Notes under the pieces: model-generated | The model's database searches: none | The model's input: the letters and a program-made list of their open reading frames with translations, nothing else | What the model was told of the DNA's origin: nothing | Part shown: positions 53,089-60,749 of the stretch, piece by piece | Position numbering within the stretch: the stretch's first letter is position 1 | Layout of the letters: every line of letters begins with the position of its first letter | From: Macrocystis pyrifera | Taxonomy: Eukaryota; Sar; Phaeophyceae; Laminariales; Laminariaceae | Reading direction: 5' to 3' | DNA length: 64,000 bases | Assembly (NCBI GenBank): GCA_031763025.1 | Contig: JASSKH010000003.1 | Coordinates: 14,566,992 to 14,630,991 of the forward strand | Position numbers and translations under genes: made by a program

Positions 53089-53392
53089 CGAAGACAGCAG
53101 CAGCGGGGACGATGATGATGATGATGATGACGAGGAGGACAGCAGCAGCAGCAGCGGGGAGGAGGGTAGCAGCAGCTCGTCGGGAGAAGAGGAGGATGAC
53201 GATGAGGAGGAGGAGGAGGAGGAGGAGGCGCCGCCTCCCTCGAAGAAGAGGCGAAGCGAGGAGGGGGGGGGAAGGGGCGGGGGCGGGGGGGGACCTGCTG
53301 CTAAAAAGGCCCGCGGGCCGGCCATGGAAGACGATGACGATGAGGAAGAGGAGTCTGACGCGGGGGACGGGGACAGCGACTTCTCTCCGTGA
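37850..53392 (+). CDS. TOP1: DNA topoisomerase I (type IB), 12 recognised exons
   Basis: Nuclear type IB topoisomerase: it nicks one DNA strand through a 3'-phosphotyrosyl link and relaxes supercoils ahead of replication and transcription. Exons: 37850-39211, 40774-40845, 43480-43629, 44568-44792, 45528-45719, 46105-46403, 47280-47415, 48225-48356, 48888-49034, 49588-49743, 51365-51484, 52736-53392. All introns are GT-AG; ten are phase 0 and intron 6 is phase 2. Core hallmarks in order: K-W-W-E (exon 1), P-P-G-L-F-R-G-R-G (exon 4), [11 protein letters not shown] (exon 6, catalytic Lys), R-V-F-K-N-L (exon 6, catalytic Arg), C-N-H-Q (exon 8, catalytic His), S-K-I-N-Y-M-D-P-R (exon 11, active-site Tyr at 51425-51427). 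The product is about 1,200 residues against ~765 in human, from long N- and C-terminal low-complexity extensions and a longer linker. The start codon is unresolved, and exon 1 needs two compensating homopolymer frame corrections. Confidence 0.96.
39235..39530 (-). repeat. Tandem array (~80 bp) containing the F1 3' tail
   Basis: Three full units, each with TTTACTCATGTC(G/A)TGCATGGCCGTAGTA, the complement of the F1 terminus, plus GGGGTAGGGGATGCTTT and GGAGGCG(T/C). Confidence 0.85.
39756..39866 (-). mobile_element. MITE-A copy 31 (in TOP1 intron 1)
   Basis: a/a ends, G run expanded by three on the left. Confidence 0.92.
40100..40300 (-). mobile_element. F1 fragment (in TOP1 intron 1)
   Basis: GGGTGTAGTCAATGTCATGC...GACGGAGGAGCACGTCGGGC...GCACCAGACGCGAAGCGCGG. 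The tail complement is a mixed G-rich stretch at 40100-40128. Confidence 0.83.
40592..40700 (+). mobile_element. MITE-A copy 32 (in TOP1 intron 1)
   Basis: Left t-like (GGGGGCCCATAGTTAATG), right a-type, 73 bp upstream of the exon 2 acceptor. Confidence 0.93.
40774..40845 (+). CDS. TOP1: TOP1 exon 2
   Basis: 72 bp, 24 codons, M-P-L-D-G-P-Q-L...N-K-N-F-F-A-D-F-K, matching the F-x-K-N-F-F-x-D-(F/W) segment of the TOP1 core. Acceptor CTGCAG, donor AAG|GTGCG. Confidence 0.93.
40890..41145 (-). mobile_element. LINE 3' end (in TOP1 intron 2)
   Basis: G-rich tract 40875-40905, CGTACTCGTTTGTTGCTTGC, TTTCGAGACGGAGCACCGTT, ATTGGGCGCTCATTACG, GTGGCCACCATCTATCTCC. The 5' break at CTAGTGTA is followed by another G tract (41138-41150). 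Confidence 0.88.
41190..41340 (+). repeat. Repeat Q fragment (in TOP1 intron 2)
   Basis: TTCTTTCTACCCGCCGACATC, CTAGAGAGATACAACGCTC and GTGGTCACAAAACTACGCCA correspond to 22650-22740 and 50050-50130. Confidence 0.68.
42580..42689 (-). mobile_element. MITE-A copy 33 (in TOP1 intron 2)
   Basis: a/a ends (TTACAGGGGGCCATAGTAAA; GGTCCCCCGCGGTA). Confidence 0.9.
43480..43629 (+). CDS. TOP1: TOP1 exon 3
   Basis: 150 bp, 50 codons, [12 protein letters not shown]...K-E-E-L-M. Corresponds to the helical segment before the K-Y-x-Y-A-I-V-D-G motif. Acceptor TTGCAG, donor ATG|GTTAG. Confidence 0.92.
43630..44567 (+). other. TOP1 intron 3
   Basis: 938 bp. TGG/GCT triplet repeats at 43750-43890, (ACGT)n at 44236-44260, and a 105-bp tandem duplication next to the acceptor. 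Confidence 0.9.
44341..44553 (+). repeat. 105-bp tandem duplication abutting the exon 4 acceptor
   Basis: CCTCCTCCCACTTCCTCGCC to CTACCCTCTTTTCCTCTTTT occurs twice (44341-44445, 44446-44553), differing only in C-run length, one CA and one base. The second copy supplies the polypyrimidine tract of exon 4. Confidence 0.95.
44568..44792 (+). CDS. TOP1: TOP1 exon 4
   Basis: 225 bp, 75 codons: [10 protein letters not shown], then [18 protein letters not shown], and [12 protein letters not shown]. This is the most conserved DNA-clamp part of the eukaryotic enzyme. Confidence 0.95.
44884..44950 (-). mobile_element. F1 3'-end fragment between G tracts (in TOP1 intron 4)
   Basis: GGGGGGGTGTACTTATGACATGCATGGCTGTAGTCGTATG followed by G(7)CG(n). 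Only ~33 bp of F1 remain. Confidence 0.8.
45318..45370 (+). pseudogene. Decayed duplicate of TOP1 exon 5 start
   Basis: After CCCCCGCAG, the sequence ACGTGGCTGTCGAAATGGAA...CTTGCTGGCACGAAGTGCAT matches the first ~50 bp of exon 5 (45530-45580). Translated: [15 protein letters not shown]. It keeps an acceptor-like CAG but loses similarity before any donor. Confidence 0.85.
45528..45719 (+). CDS. TOP1: TOP1 exon 5
   Basis: 192 bp, 64 codons: V-T-W-L-S-K-W-D...[13 protein letters not shown], then K-Y-D-K-A-M-K-L-K. By my alignment, the residue facing human Arg488 is a Lys (A-M-K-L). Confidence 0.94.
45720..46104 (+). other. TOP1 intron 5
   Basis: 385 bp, T/G-rich, with (TTG)n(CTG)n at 45962-46010. 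Confidence 0.92.
46105..46403 (+). CDS. TOP1: TOP1 exon 6
   Basis: 299 bp, ending in phase 2. Carries [11 protein letters not shown] (catalytic Lys), [16 protein letters not shown] and R-V-F-K-N-L-Q (catalytic Arg). Confidence 0.96.
46404..47279 (+). other. TOP1 intron 6
   Basis: 876 bp, the only phase-2 intron. 46438-46625 is a degenerate GGTTGG(G)GTTGGG array. Paired TACCTGGTA/TACCAGGTA motifs at 47136 and 47148. Confidence 0.92.
46438..46625 (+). repeat. Degenerate (GGTTGGG)n array
   Basis: About 190 bp of GGGTTGGGGTTGG-like and GGAGTTGGAGTT-like units inside intron 6. Confidence 0.9.
47280..47415 (+). CDS. TOP1: TOP1 exon 7
   Basis: 136 bp completing the split Ser codon: [24 protein letters not shown]. 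The intron-side sequence after L-S-V-A-E-K is open for a few codons but the GTGACC donor fits the next exon. Confidence 0.94.
47416..48224 (+). other. TOP1 intron 7
   Basis: 809 bp with a 24-bp tandem array, then a long T-rich tract before CTGCAG. Confidence 0.92.
47598..47860 (+). repeat. 24-bp tandem array (in TOP1 intron 7)
   Basis: About 11 units of TACCGTACTTGCTTTGGTGT plus TTAT or TTGT. Unit length is a multiple of three, producing long Tyr/Leu/Phe frames that are not coding. Confidence 0.95.
48225..48356 (+). CDS. TOP1: TOP1 exon 8
   Basis: 132 bp, 44 codons: [19 protein letters not shown] (catalytic His), then the start of the coiled-coil linker ([12 protein letters not shown]). Confidence 0.95.
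48357..48887 (+). other. TOP1 intron 8
   Basis: 531 bp. 48372-48520 is a (CTTGCTTTTG)n array; a C tract sits at 48598-48610. Confidence 0.92.
48372..48520 (+). repeat. 12-bp (TTGCTTGCTTTTG) array (in TOP1 intron 8)
   Basis: About 12 units with occasional TTGCC variants. Confidence 0.95.
48888..49034 (+). CDS. TOP1: TOP1 exon 9 (linker)
   Basis: 147 bp, 49 codons, Lys/Ala-rich: [13 protein letters not shown]...[10 protein letters not shown]. Part of the linker between the core and the C-terminal Tyr domain; sequence conservation is low, as usual for the linker. Confidence 0.85.
49035..49587 (+). other. TOP1 intron 9
   Basis: 553 bp. G tracts at 49067-49083; a ~115-bp tandem duplication at 49180-49405 (GCTTGGTAT...CTGTCGGTGTTTTTT...AGAAGGCCCGGGG); CAACCATGATAT repeats at 49466-49562. 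Confidence 0.9.
49588..49743 (+). CDS. TOP1: TOP1 exon 10 (linker)
   Basis: 156 bp, 52 codons: Ala/Lys/Glu helix, then [16 protein letters not shown], the helix that precedes the Tyr domain. With exons 8 and 9 the linker is clearly longer than the ~77 residues of the human enzyme. Confidence 0.9.
49744..51364 (+). other. TOP1 intron 10
   Basis: 1,621 bp. Repeat Q at 50030-50265, a G tract at 50597-50622 without a recognisable element tail, duplicated AACCCATCCCAA(G/C)AACAA near 51020-51080, and (GATCT)n at 51300-51325. The rest is unassigned. Confidence 0.9.
50030..50265 (+). repeat. Repeat Q (in TOP1 intron 10)
   Basis: GTCTTCACACTAAAATCGTCC, CTACCCAGCTTCATCAGT, GTCCGTCCTGATTCCTTATT, TTCAAGTGTCAAGCGAGTGA, GAACACACCAACACAAGGA. 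It shows the arrangement without the MITE-A present at 1130. Confidence 0.75.
51365..51484 (+). CDS. TOP1: TOP1 exon 11 (active-site Tyr)
   Basis: 120 bp, 40 codons: [12 protein letters not shown], then [12 protein letters not shown] and [12 protein letters not shown]. The Tyr codon TAC is at 51425-51427. Confidence 0.98.
51510..51646 (+). mobile_element. F1 3'-end fragment flanked by C tracts on both sides (in TOP1 intron 11)
   Basis: C tract ~51510-51557, then ATGGTCATACGACTACGGCC...GAGATCGAGTACATCTCTCC...GAGTACA, then C tract ~51615-51645. Only ~58 bp of element. Confidence 0.92.
52480..52735 (+). repeat. Three ~86-bp tandem copies ending at the exon 12 acceptor
   Basis: Each copy has A(G/A)ATT(C/T)GC(C/G)GCCAC(T), GTTCACC, and ends CAAACCCCATGCAAGTGT, CAAACCCCACACGGGTCT or GAAACCCATACAG|GTGT. 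Only the third retains the AG used for splicing. Confidence 0.88.
52736..53392 (+). CDS. TOP1: TOP1 exon 12 (end of Tyr domain and long C-terminal extension)
   Basis: 657 bp with stop TGA at 53390-53392. The first ~28 codons ([12 protein letters not shown]...D-W-E-F) finish the catalytic domain, where the human enzyme ends. About 190 more residues follow: an Ala/Lys/Pro histone-H1-like stretch (K-A-P-K-K-P-A), then Ser/Asp/Glu blocks, K-K-R-R, a Gly run, K-K-A-R, and a final acidic D-S-D-F-S-P. The frame stays open through all of it. Confidence 0.93.
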
Positions 53393-53775
53393 CGAGTGCC
53401 TCTTCCGGTTTCACTTCCTTCCCCCTCCCTTCCTTCCGTTCTTCTATTCGTTCGTTCCTTCCTTCCTTCCTTCCTGTTTTGCTACCTCTCTTCCTTCCTC
53501 CTTTCCTTCCTTCCTTCCTTCCTTCGTTCCTTGTTTTCTTGACGGCACGGTGCGGTGCGGTGCGGGGCGGGGCCGGGTCGCGCTAGATGCGCATTTGTTG
53601 TTGCGGAAAGAGCAAGAGAGTCTATTTAGTTGGCGCGCGAGAGAGAGGAAGAGAGCCCGGTCTGGTCGGTTTTCGATTGCCTTGCAGTCTCACTTGCTTC
53701 CTTCCTTCCGTCCGCCCGTCCGCCCGTCCGCTACGTGGTGCACGCTGGGCGGAGAGGGCGTGATTTATTTAGTTC

Positions 53776-53812
<37 letters not shown>

Positions 53813-54015
53813 CGATAGAGAGGGCCTGGTCTGAGGTTTGTCTGGTGTTTCTTGCCTTGCTGTTTGTTCTCACCTCCTCCTTTCCTTCCTTCCTTGCTTT
53901 GCGACCCGATGCGTTGCGGTACGCCTGGGTGTCTGGCGTACGCGCTCCATAGCAAAAGGGCGGTGGTTTTATTTAGTTCGCAAGAGAGAGAGAGACGCCT
54001 CTGGTTTTATCTGAT
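53393..54015 (+). repeat. TOP1 3' flank: three ~140-190-bp degenerate repeats
   Basis: Each unit pairs a TTCC-rich stretch with TATTTAGTT(G/C)GC(G/A)(C)GAGAGAG: at ~53440-53660, 53695-53820 and 53878-53995. No AATAAA is obvious within 200 bp of the stop codon, so the polyadenylation site is not assigned. Confidence 0.7.
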
Positions 54016-54197
54016 TTTCTGGTGCACTTTTTTGTCTGCTATATATCTGGTACCGTATGTCGGTGTGCGCCTGCGTGTGTGCGGTTTCGTGCGGTTTCCT
54101 TTTACGAAGTAGGTCGGGTGAGAATGGCAACACAGGTTAAAAGACATGGAGAAATATCGACGAAAAAAGTGGGAGTTTGTGGGGGGGAAGGAAAACG

Positions 54198-54232
<35 letters not shown>

Positions 54233-55742
54233 TGACGAAGTCATCCCTTTGCGCAGGTAGCTGCTGGTGATGGATTGCCTTTAGGGTGGTCGGTCGGGGG
54301 TGGGGGGGCGGGGCGGGGGGGGGCATTGCGGATGGATGTGCTCGGAGTAAAAGTTAAAAACGCTCCTGAGTGGGAAGGTACCGAATTCCGCGGGAGAGAT
54401 GTGGAACGTCGCGCCGGAGCACAAGAGTAGTATCGCGGTTCTTCGTTGACGGCAAGGATGCGGGAGGCGGGGGGGGGGGTAATAAGCGTGGCCGTGGTGT
54501 TCCACGCCTTGAGAGGCATGTTTGTCCACTTGTATGGTCGCGTGGGGGGGGGGGGGGGGGGGGAGTGGGAAGGGTAGACGGGGGAGGAGGCTTGAGACAT
54601 CATAAACAACAAAAAATAACGGGGGCAAGGGCGAGCGGTTTTGGGGAAAACAGAATATATTGGCTAGTAGTCGGGAGCTTACTTGGTACTGCTGTCGCCG
54701 CTCTCGCTGCTTGCCTGTGCCTCAGCGTTTTTGCAAACAGTATACGTTGCCCGCTCTTGTATCCCTCCCCCCCCCCCCCCCCCCAAAGCGTCTATTAACA
54801 GCAGAGCGACCGGCCGGGGTCGGAGCGCCGCACAGCTGACTTGTGTCTTGGATGCTAGGAGGAGGAGGACGAGTACGAGCAAGAAGTGTTTTTTTTTGTA
54901 CCTCTCCTTTGGGACGATGCGCCGGGCCTTGTGTGTCAAGACGTCGCGACACATTGTCGTTTTTGGGCGATGTTTTAAACCGGCAGATAGATGCGAGTGG
55001 CTTTGGGTGAGGGGGCGGGGGCGGGCGGGCGGGCTACTCTACACGAGGGCGCACGGAACAAAAGCAAATGGTCGGGGAGAGAAAGGGAGGGCGGGAGGGA
55101 GGGGGAGAGGGGGAGAGGGAGGGAGGGAGGGGGGGAGAGAGAGGGAGGGAGGGGGGGGGGGGGCAACGTGCTGGGATGCGGGGTGCGAAGGGGGTGGGGT
55201 GGGGTGGCAAAGCAGTGCGGTGCGTGCGCGATAGGTTGTTGGGAGTCAAGCGGCGGAGCGGAGCGTTGAGCGAGTGCAAGGAATGGACTCACGGTTACGA
55301 TGGCAGTGTTAATGCGCCGCCCCAGTTGCCGCGACGGAACGGCGTGTGGGGTGGGGGCGTGTGGGCCTGCTGGCTTTGTTTTTTCCTTTTTTTCTTTTTC
55401 TTTTTTTTTTTTTTCTCGTTTTGTTTTCTGCCTTGTGTAGCTGAGTGTGACGTGGGCTCTCTCGCCCGCACGGCCAGCTGTACGGCAAGTACACTGCTGT
55501 GATGTGGTTTTGGGGGGTGGATTGGTGGCGGCGGGGGTGAACTCACGTCAAAGCCGTCTCGTCATTTAACATGAAAATACCTGGAAATAAGTATCATACG
55601 TCATCTCGCCTTACATACATACACCTGGTAATAACTTGGGACTCTTTTGTTGCTGCGAAGTGCAACGCATGCTGATTCAAGCGTTTTTCACCCCCATCAC
55701 TTTTGACTATTTCCAAAAAAAAATGTAGCGCATGCTGTGGTC
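54016..55742. other. Unassigned; G tracts and G/A-rich repeats
   Basis: G tracts at 54200-54231 and 54544-54562, C tract 54768-54784, and a GGGAGGGAGG region at 55080-55162. No F1 or LINE terminus adjoins them. Frames here are Gly/Pro low-complexity. Confidence 0.6.
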
Positions 55743-55851
55743 ACTACGGGGGGTCCATAGTTAATAGGACCTATGGTGTACATAAAAACTTATATATTTA
55801 CCTATTTTTACGAACCATGTTTGGTCCTGTTTACTATGGTCCCCCGTAATA
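55743..55851 (+). mobile_element. MITE-A copy 34
   Basis: t-type left (CTACGGGGGGTCC), a-type right; internal ACGAACCATGTTTGG variant. Confidence 0.92.
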
Positions 55852-55990
55852 GTAATTCCAAGTGTCTTGTCCTTGAAAACGGCGCAGTTCCAATATAAAA
55901 AAGGTTTTGTATTTTATTTTGTCGCGTTTATTGCTTTCTCTGTTTTGCCGGTTTTTCTTTTTTTTTACTGTTTTTCTTCTCCGTTTCGTA

Positions 55991-56099
55991 TATTACGGGG
56001 GTCCGTAGTTAATGGGACCAAATTTTGTTAGTAAAGATACGTAAATATATAGGTTTTTATGTACACCGTAGGTCCTGTTAACGATGGACCTCCGTGTTA
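55991..56099 (-). mobile_element. MITE-A copy 35
   Basis: t/t ends; right end GATGGACCTCCGTGTTA. Confidence 0.9.
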
Positions 56100-56570
56100 G
56101 CGTCCCTGCCGATCGTTCGTTGCGGTACATTCATTCATCCCTCAGAGATCGAGGATGACGTGGACTGGTCTTGTGGGGGGTAACCGCTCCGCCGCTATGT
56201 ATGGTAGCAAACACGATGCTGTGTTGGTTCCTCGCTGTGACTACGTACGGTGGTATCTGTTTTCCGTCTTGCCGGCTTTTTTTTTGTTGTCGTTGTGGCC
56301 AGTGGCCGCCAGTACTTGCCACTTACATATGTACGAAGTGCCGGATACGGGAAGCATGGGCGTGGGTACCCAGAAGAAATTCGGCGCTCTGTTTTCCGTT
56401 TTGCTTCGTTCGCACTTGCGACGACTCCCACCACTGTTTCTACAGTTGGTGACACCCCCTTTGGCGTCCGCTGTTTCTACGTTCAGAGACACCCCCTGTT
56501 TGGCGGCGGGGGCCCGTTCTAAGCGATGGCGCGGCCGACACACCGATAGCTTGTTGCTGCTTGCTGTTGG
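56100..56570. other. Unassigned stretch
   Basis: Frames of ~150 codons on + and ~100 on minus without motif. GACACCCCCT(G/T)T repeats at 56452 and 56490. Confidence 0.35.
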
Positions 56571-57060
56571 TATTTATGTGGGTATGGATATTACTATTGT
56601 TATTTTATTATTGTCATAATTATAATTCATTGTTGACATTATTTGTTATTATTTTTATTATTATTATTATTATTATTACAAGTGATTATTGCAGGGCTGT
56701 TCGCGGGGTCATGACCCCAACCCGCGGGTGGGGTCAAAAAGTTATCGAAATCACACAGGTCGGATCGGGTTGGGTCGGTTCGGTTCGGTTCGGTTCGGTT
56801 CGGTTCGGTTCGGACCAAGAAGTTTTCAAACTCTCACAGATCGGGTCGGGTCGGGTCACCCTTACCCGACCTGACCTGACCCGCGAGGTTTGACTCGACC
56901 CGTGAATACCCCTGGATTATTGTTCTATACTGCTGTTTGTATTTACTGCTGTTGTCATTATTATAATTTACTATTCATTATTATTGGTATCATTGTAATT
57001 TACTATTACTATTTATTATTGCTGTTATCGTTGTTGTCACTGTTGTTATAGTTACCTTAC
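56571..57060 (+). repeat. (ATT)n flanking a GGGTC/GGTTC array
   Basis: ATT/TTA triplets at 56580-56680 and 56935-57050. In between (56693-56925) lie GGGTCGGTTCGG repeats, and GGGCTGTTCGCGGGGTCATG at its left edge pairs with CGAGGTTTGACTCGACCCGTGAATACCCC at its right edge. Confidence 0.85.
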
Positions 57061-58120
57061 CATTTACAGTACGACAATGTGTCGCGACGTGGTGTTATCG
57101 AACGTCTACGAGCAGCGTGCAGCAGGGGTAGGAGCACACGTCCCGTGACTGTGCCTTGGCGGTAGGACTCCTTTTGCGCTGCAAATTCGGACACCAACTA
57201 AAATCATCACCCCCGAATCGCGCAGGAGCCGTTGTATGACATCGTGAACATTTATTTCTGTGTCCAAAGTCCCGAGGAGTGGGGGTGTCAACGCCACCTC
57301 GCGACTCGATTGATCGCAGCCGGGCTGCTTGCTTGCTCGTAGGTGTATTTTCTTCGCGCACGGCTCCGTCGACTGCAGCAGGAAGGGAGGGTATTCGAGC
57401 TGCCCTACGAGTACCTAGTAGTGATTAGCTTCGCATTTACATTCCTACTCACTCTCTCGTGATCACGTAGCTGGCGGCGGCGGCATTTCTAACAACGCCG
57501 TCTGAGCACCAACTTTGTCGAGCTGGCGAACGAGGGCCACGGTGAGCACCGGGCTTCACGCGAGAGGCGGGCGACGGGGCTCACTGAGGCAGAGGGGGAG
57601 GAAACCGTTATACGCGGACCGAATCGGCGGTGAGATGGTCGCGAGACGGGCGGGCGGGGTACGAGGCTGAGAGAGAATTAAGCTCCATCTACCTGCTTGC
57701 TGCTAGCTGCACAACAATACTACAGTGACTGCTGTGGGAGTGGCTGGTGAACGGGAACAACAACAAAGGAAAGTTAGCAACATGTTGTATGCCCTTTCTT
57801 CTTGCGGCTCTTCTTGGACGGCTCTCGCGTTGTTTTTTCGTATTCAACCAACAGGCAAGCGTCACAGACCGGTGTGCACCCCCACGCCACCCTCCAGCCT
57901 ATATCTCTGGTTAGAAACACCAGTACCTCGGGTACAACATAGCACGGCGCCGAGGATGCTATTGCCGTCGTACCAACCGAAACCGCGCAATCAGAAGCGA
58001 ATAGTAGTTGCACCCCCGATTACTTCGCAGTAAGAACGAACCCTTTCGTTCGGCAACTAACGACAAGCCAACTTTGCCGCAGAAGATAACAACAGTATAG
58101 TATGGACCTTCCGATTTCTC
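57061..58120. other. Unassigned stretch
   Basis: A minus frame at 57095-57361 and a + frame at 57725-58033 (~100 codons) have no recognisable motif. No repeats found. Confidence 0.35.
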
Positions 58121-58205
58121 CCCTTCCCTTCGTCTCGAAATGAATGCGTGGTGAATGGTCAAAGGACCTACTGTAAGGCAAGCAAGAAATGAGCATACCC
58201 CCCGC
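58121..58205 (+). mobile_element. LINE 3' end, chain member 1
   Basis: TCGTCTCGAAATGAATGCGTGG...GGCAAGCAAGAAATGAGCATA-(C)6. Confidence 0.88.
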
Positions 58206-58349
58206 GCTTCGTGCAAACAATTTGTGCCTGGTTGGTGAAAGCCCGACGTGCTCCTCCGTCCCGGCATTGTAGGGATGCGGGGGTCTATGGTCAGACGCCT
58301 ACGGCCATGCATGATATCGAGTACCCTGCCCCCCCCCCCTCCCTCCCTC
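58206..58349 (+). mobile_element. F1 3' end, chain member 2
   Basis: Starts GCGCTTCGTGCAAACAATTT directly after the C run of member 1. Ends CCATGCATGATATCGAGTA, then CCCTG(C)n and CCCT repeats. Confidence 0.9.
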
Positions 58350-58434
58350 CCTCCGCCTCGAAATGGATGCGTGGTCAATAGCCAAAGGACCTAAGGCAAG
58401 CAAGAAATGAGCACGCCCCCCCCAACCCCCCCCC
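58350..58434 (+). mobile_element. LINE 3' end, chain member 3
   Basis: Starts CGCCTCGAAATGGATGCG after the C/CCT tract. Ends GCAAGAAATGAGCACG-(C)8AA(C)n. Confidence 0.9.
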
Positions 58435-58525
58435 CCCGTATGCTCCGTCTCGAAAGGGACGTGTAGTCAATGGTCAAATGGCTAAGGCGAGCAACAAATG
58501 ACTAAACACCCCCCCCCCCGCTCTC
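58435..58525 (+). mobile_element. LINE 3' end, chain member 4
   Basis: Starts at GTATGCTCCGTCTCGAAAGG after the C tract. Ends GAGCAACAAATGACTAAACA-(C)n. Confidence 0.9.
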
Positions 58526-59030
58526 CACCCCTCGAATACTTCGCACTCACGCTCTCGCCTTACTTAGCTCCTTGCTTACCCCATCGAAAATATGGGAATC
58601 GTTAGTTGACATACCAAGCTGATATACGAACCCCACGCTCTCCCCCTTGCATCATTTCTCTTTTTCGTGTAGCTCTGCTTGCTGCTGCTTGCTGCCGCTG
58701 CTGCTGCTGATGCTGCTGCTGCTGCCGCTGCCGCTGCTTGTTGCTGCTCGCGAGCGTCTACTCCTCCACTACTGGTTGACCCCGTTGGGGACCCCTCGGG
58801 CTTTCCCCCACGGCAGGAAGGCGGTGCGGCAGGGTGACCCGAACCCCGCCGTATGGTACAGCACGCAGACACGTGTTTGATGCGGTAGGGGACACACGTG
58901 GTTGCCATTATTAGGAGCCGTACTGTCGTTGCAGGGCCCGGAATCCCGTGACGAGCTGGCGCATTTCGGCAGCACTATCGCAGGTCATCTGTTGGTAGAT
59001 AGATGCATGCGAGATGCGAGGGGGCAGGGA
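58526..59030 (+). other. Unassigned, with a short frame of possible exon character
   Basis: The frame 58647-58880 starts with poly-Ala/Leu from GCT repeats, then has a non-repetitive end (P-L-G-T-P-R-A-F-P-H-G-R-K-A-V-R-Q-G-D). A CAG acceptor-like site precedes a second short frame at 58936. No homologue recognised; could be chance. Confidence 0.2.
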
Positions 59031-59194
59031 GGGGGGGGGGGGGGAGGGGTGTACTCGATATCATGCATGGCCGTAGTCGTATGACCGTAGTCTCTCGCAT
59101 CTCTTCAGTGCCGGGACGGAGCACGTTGGGTTTTCACCGACCAGGCACACGTCGCTAGCACCAAGCGCGAAGCGAAACGTCAGGTATTCGGCGA
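59031..59194 (-). mobile_element. F1 3' end, first of a two-member chain
   Basis: G tract 59031-59047, GTACTCGATATCATGCATGG...CAAGCGCGAAGCGAAACGTC, broken at GGCGAG. Confidence 0.9.
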
Positions 59195-59340
59195 GGGGGG
59201 GGGGGGCGTACTACTCATTTGGTTGCTTGCCTTAGCTATTCGCCCGTTGCGACACGCATCCCTTTCGAGGCGCAGCGCTGTTCCTACTCCTGAGAGAGAG
59301 AGAGACCTCCAATATTTGGGTGCTCACTTTTTGTTTTGTT
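59195..59340 (-). mobile_element. LINE 3' end, second of the chain
   Basis: G tract 59195-59206 touches the 5' break of the F1 copy; then CGTACTACTCATTTGGTTGC...ATCCCTTTCGAGGCGCAGCG...AGAGACCTCCAATATTTGGG. Confidence 0.9.
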
Positions 59341-59852
59341 TTTTCCATATGTTACATAAATGACGGATTGTGTTGTGTACTTCGGTACCTGGTGCGGGTT
59401 GTAGCTCGACATCATTTTTTTTGTTTCGAGTGTACGGCGCACGCTACCGGCATACTCACGTGAGCGTGTCACATCACGGTACACTCATGTAAGCGCGGCG
59501 AGAAGAAGGGGGGGGGGGGGGGGGGGGGGGGATACCGCAGGTTGCAATGCACTTGCTTGTTGCTATTCATTGCGATTAGCAGACCAGGGATTGTGATCGC
59601 TCTATGGCTTCACGACGTCGCTTCGTTGCCAACCATGAAGGAGCTGCACGTACCGGGTAGTTATTAGCCTTTTACACGTATGCACCACTCTGACCGGAAA
59701 TGTAAGGATCGTTGGCGTATAACGATCAAGACCAAGCGACCCTTACATTTCGGCCCACAGTAGTATGCTGTAAAAAGTTTTCATGCGAAGACTCTACGTG
59801 CGCGAACCACGCGCGGTAAAGTTTCGTTAGACCGGAGGAGGCGGGCTATTGT
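59341..59852. other. Unassigned; G tract 59507-59531
   Basis: The G tract has no F1 or LINE terminus attached. Short inverted similarity: ACTCTGACCGGAAATGTAAG (59691) and CTTACATTTCGGCCCACAGT (59741), ~50 bp apart. Confidence 0.55.
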
Positions 59853-59947
59853 TAACCCTTTTAGTACTTCAGTCCCTTTTTGGGGACAAATCACTTGGAA
59901 TTAGACTGGTTTGTCCCCAAATCGGGACTGCGGTACTAGAAGGGGTT
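59853..59947. mobile_element. MITE-P, best-preserved copy
   Basis: TTAACCCTTTTAGTACTTCAG...TTGGGGACAAATC...GGTTTGTCCCCAAATCGGGA...GTACTAGAAGGGGTTA: imperfect palindrome of ~95 bp. Confidence 0.88.
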
Positions 59948-60222
59948 AGCCAAGGTCGGGACACGTTGCATCCCTGGACACAGGTTTGCCCGTTAAGTCG
60001 GTACTCGTTGATACTCACGTGTGTTTGCTTGCTTAGCTATAGAAGAAGAGTAGCTTTAGTCCTTTCGTGCACGAGGAGACTGAGAGCCAAGCTCTCGTGC
60101 CTCTCTGGAAAACCCTGGTTTTCCACCCAAGATACGCCTTCCAAGTACTACAAATACGATCCCAGTGCCTGAACCCAGGTAATTACCGGGCTTTCAACCC
60201 CATTCAAGGCAGTATCATAACA
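59948..60222 (-). mobile_element. Solo LTR, one end lost
   Basis: The right end ATCATAACA is intact at 60214-60222. The left TGTTA(A/T)GAT is missing and the copy starts near GGTCGGGACACGTTGC, next to MITE-P. The AATAAA signal (minus strand) is changed (TTTAGTCC). Confidence 0.83.
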
Positions 60223-60617
<395 letters not shown>

Positions 60618-60749
60618 GCCGCTAAGTAGAGAGAGAGAAGAACGCCTCCTCCTCCCGTGATGAAGGGAAGGGAATGAGGCGCCCTCCCCGTCCCCCCGCG
60701 CGCTGAATGGAGAGAGAAAAGTGACCTAAAAATGCTTCCTACAAAATAT
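60618..60749. other. Unassigned spacer
   Basis: GAGAGAGAAGAACG and GGAGAGAGAAAAGTG suggest a short imperfect duplication; nothing else. Confidence 0.4.

Noticed and set aside
52663-53325. 220-codon Ser-rich minus frame
   Set aside because: Antisense of the low-complexity TOP1 C-terminal extension.
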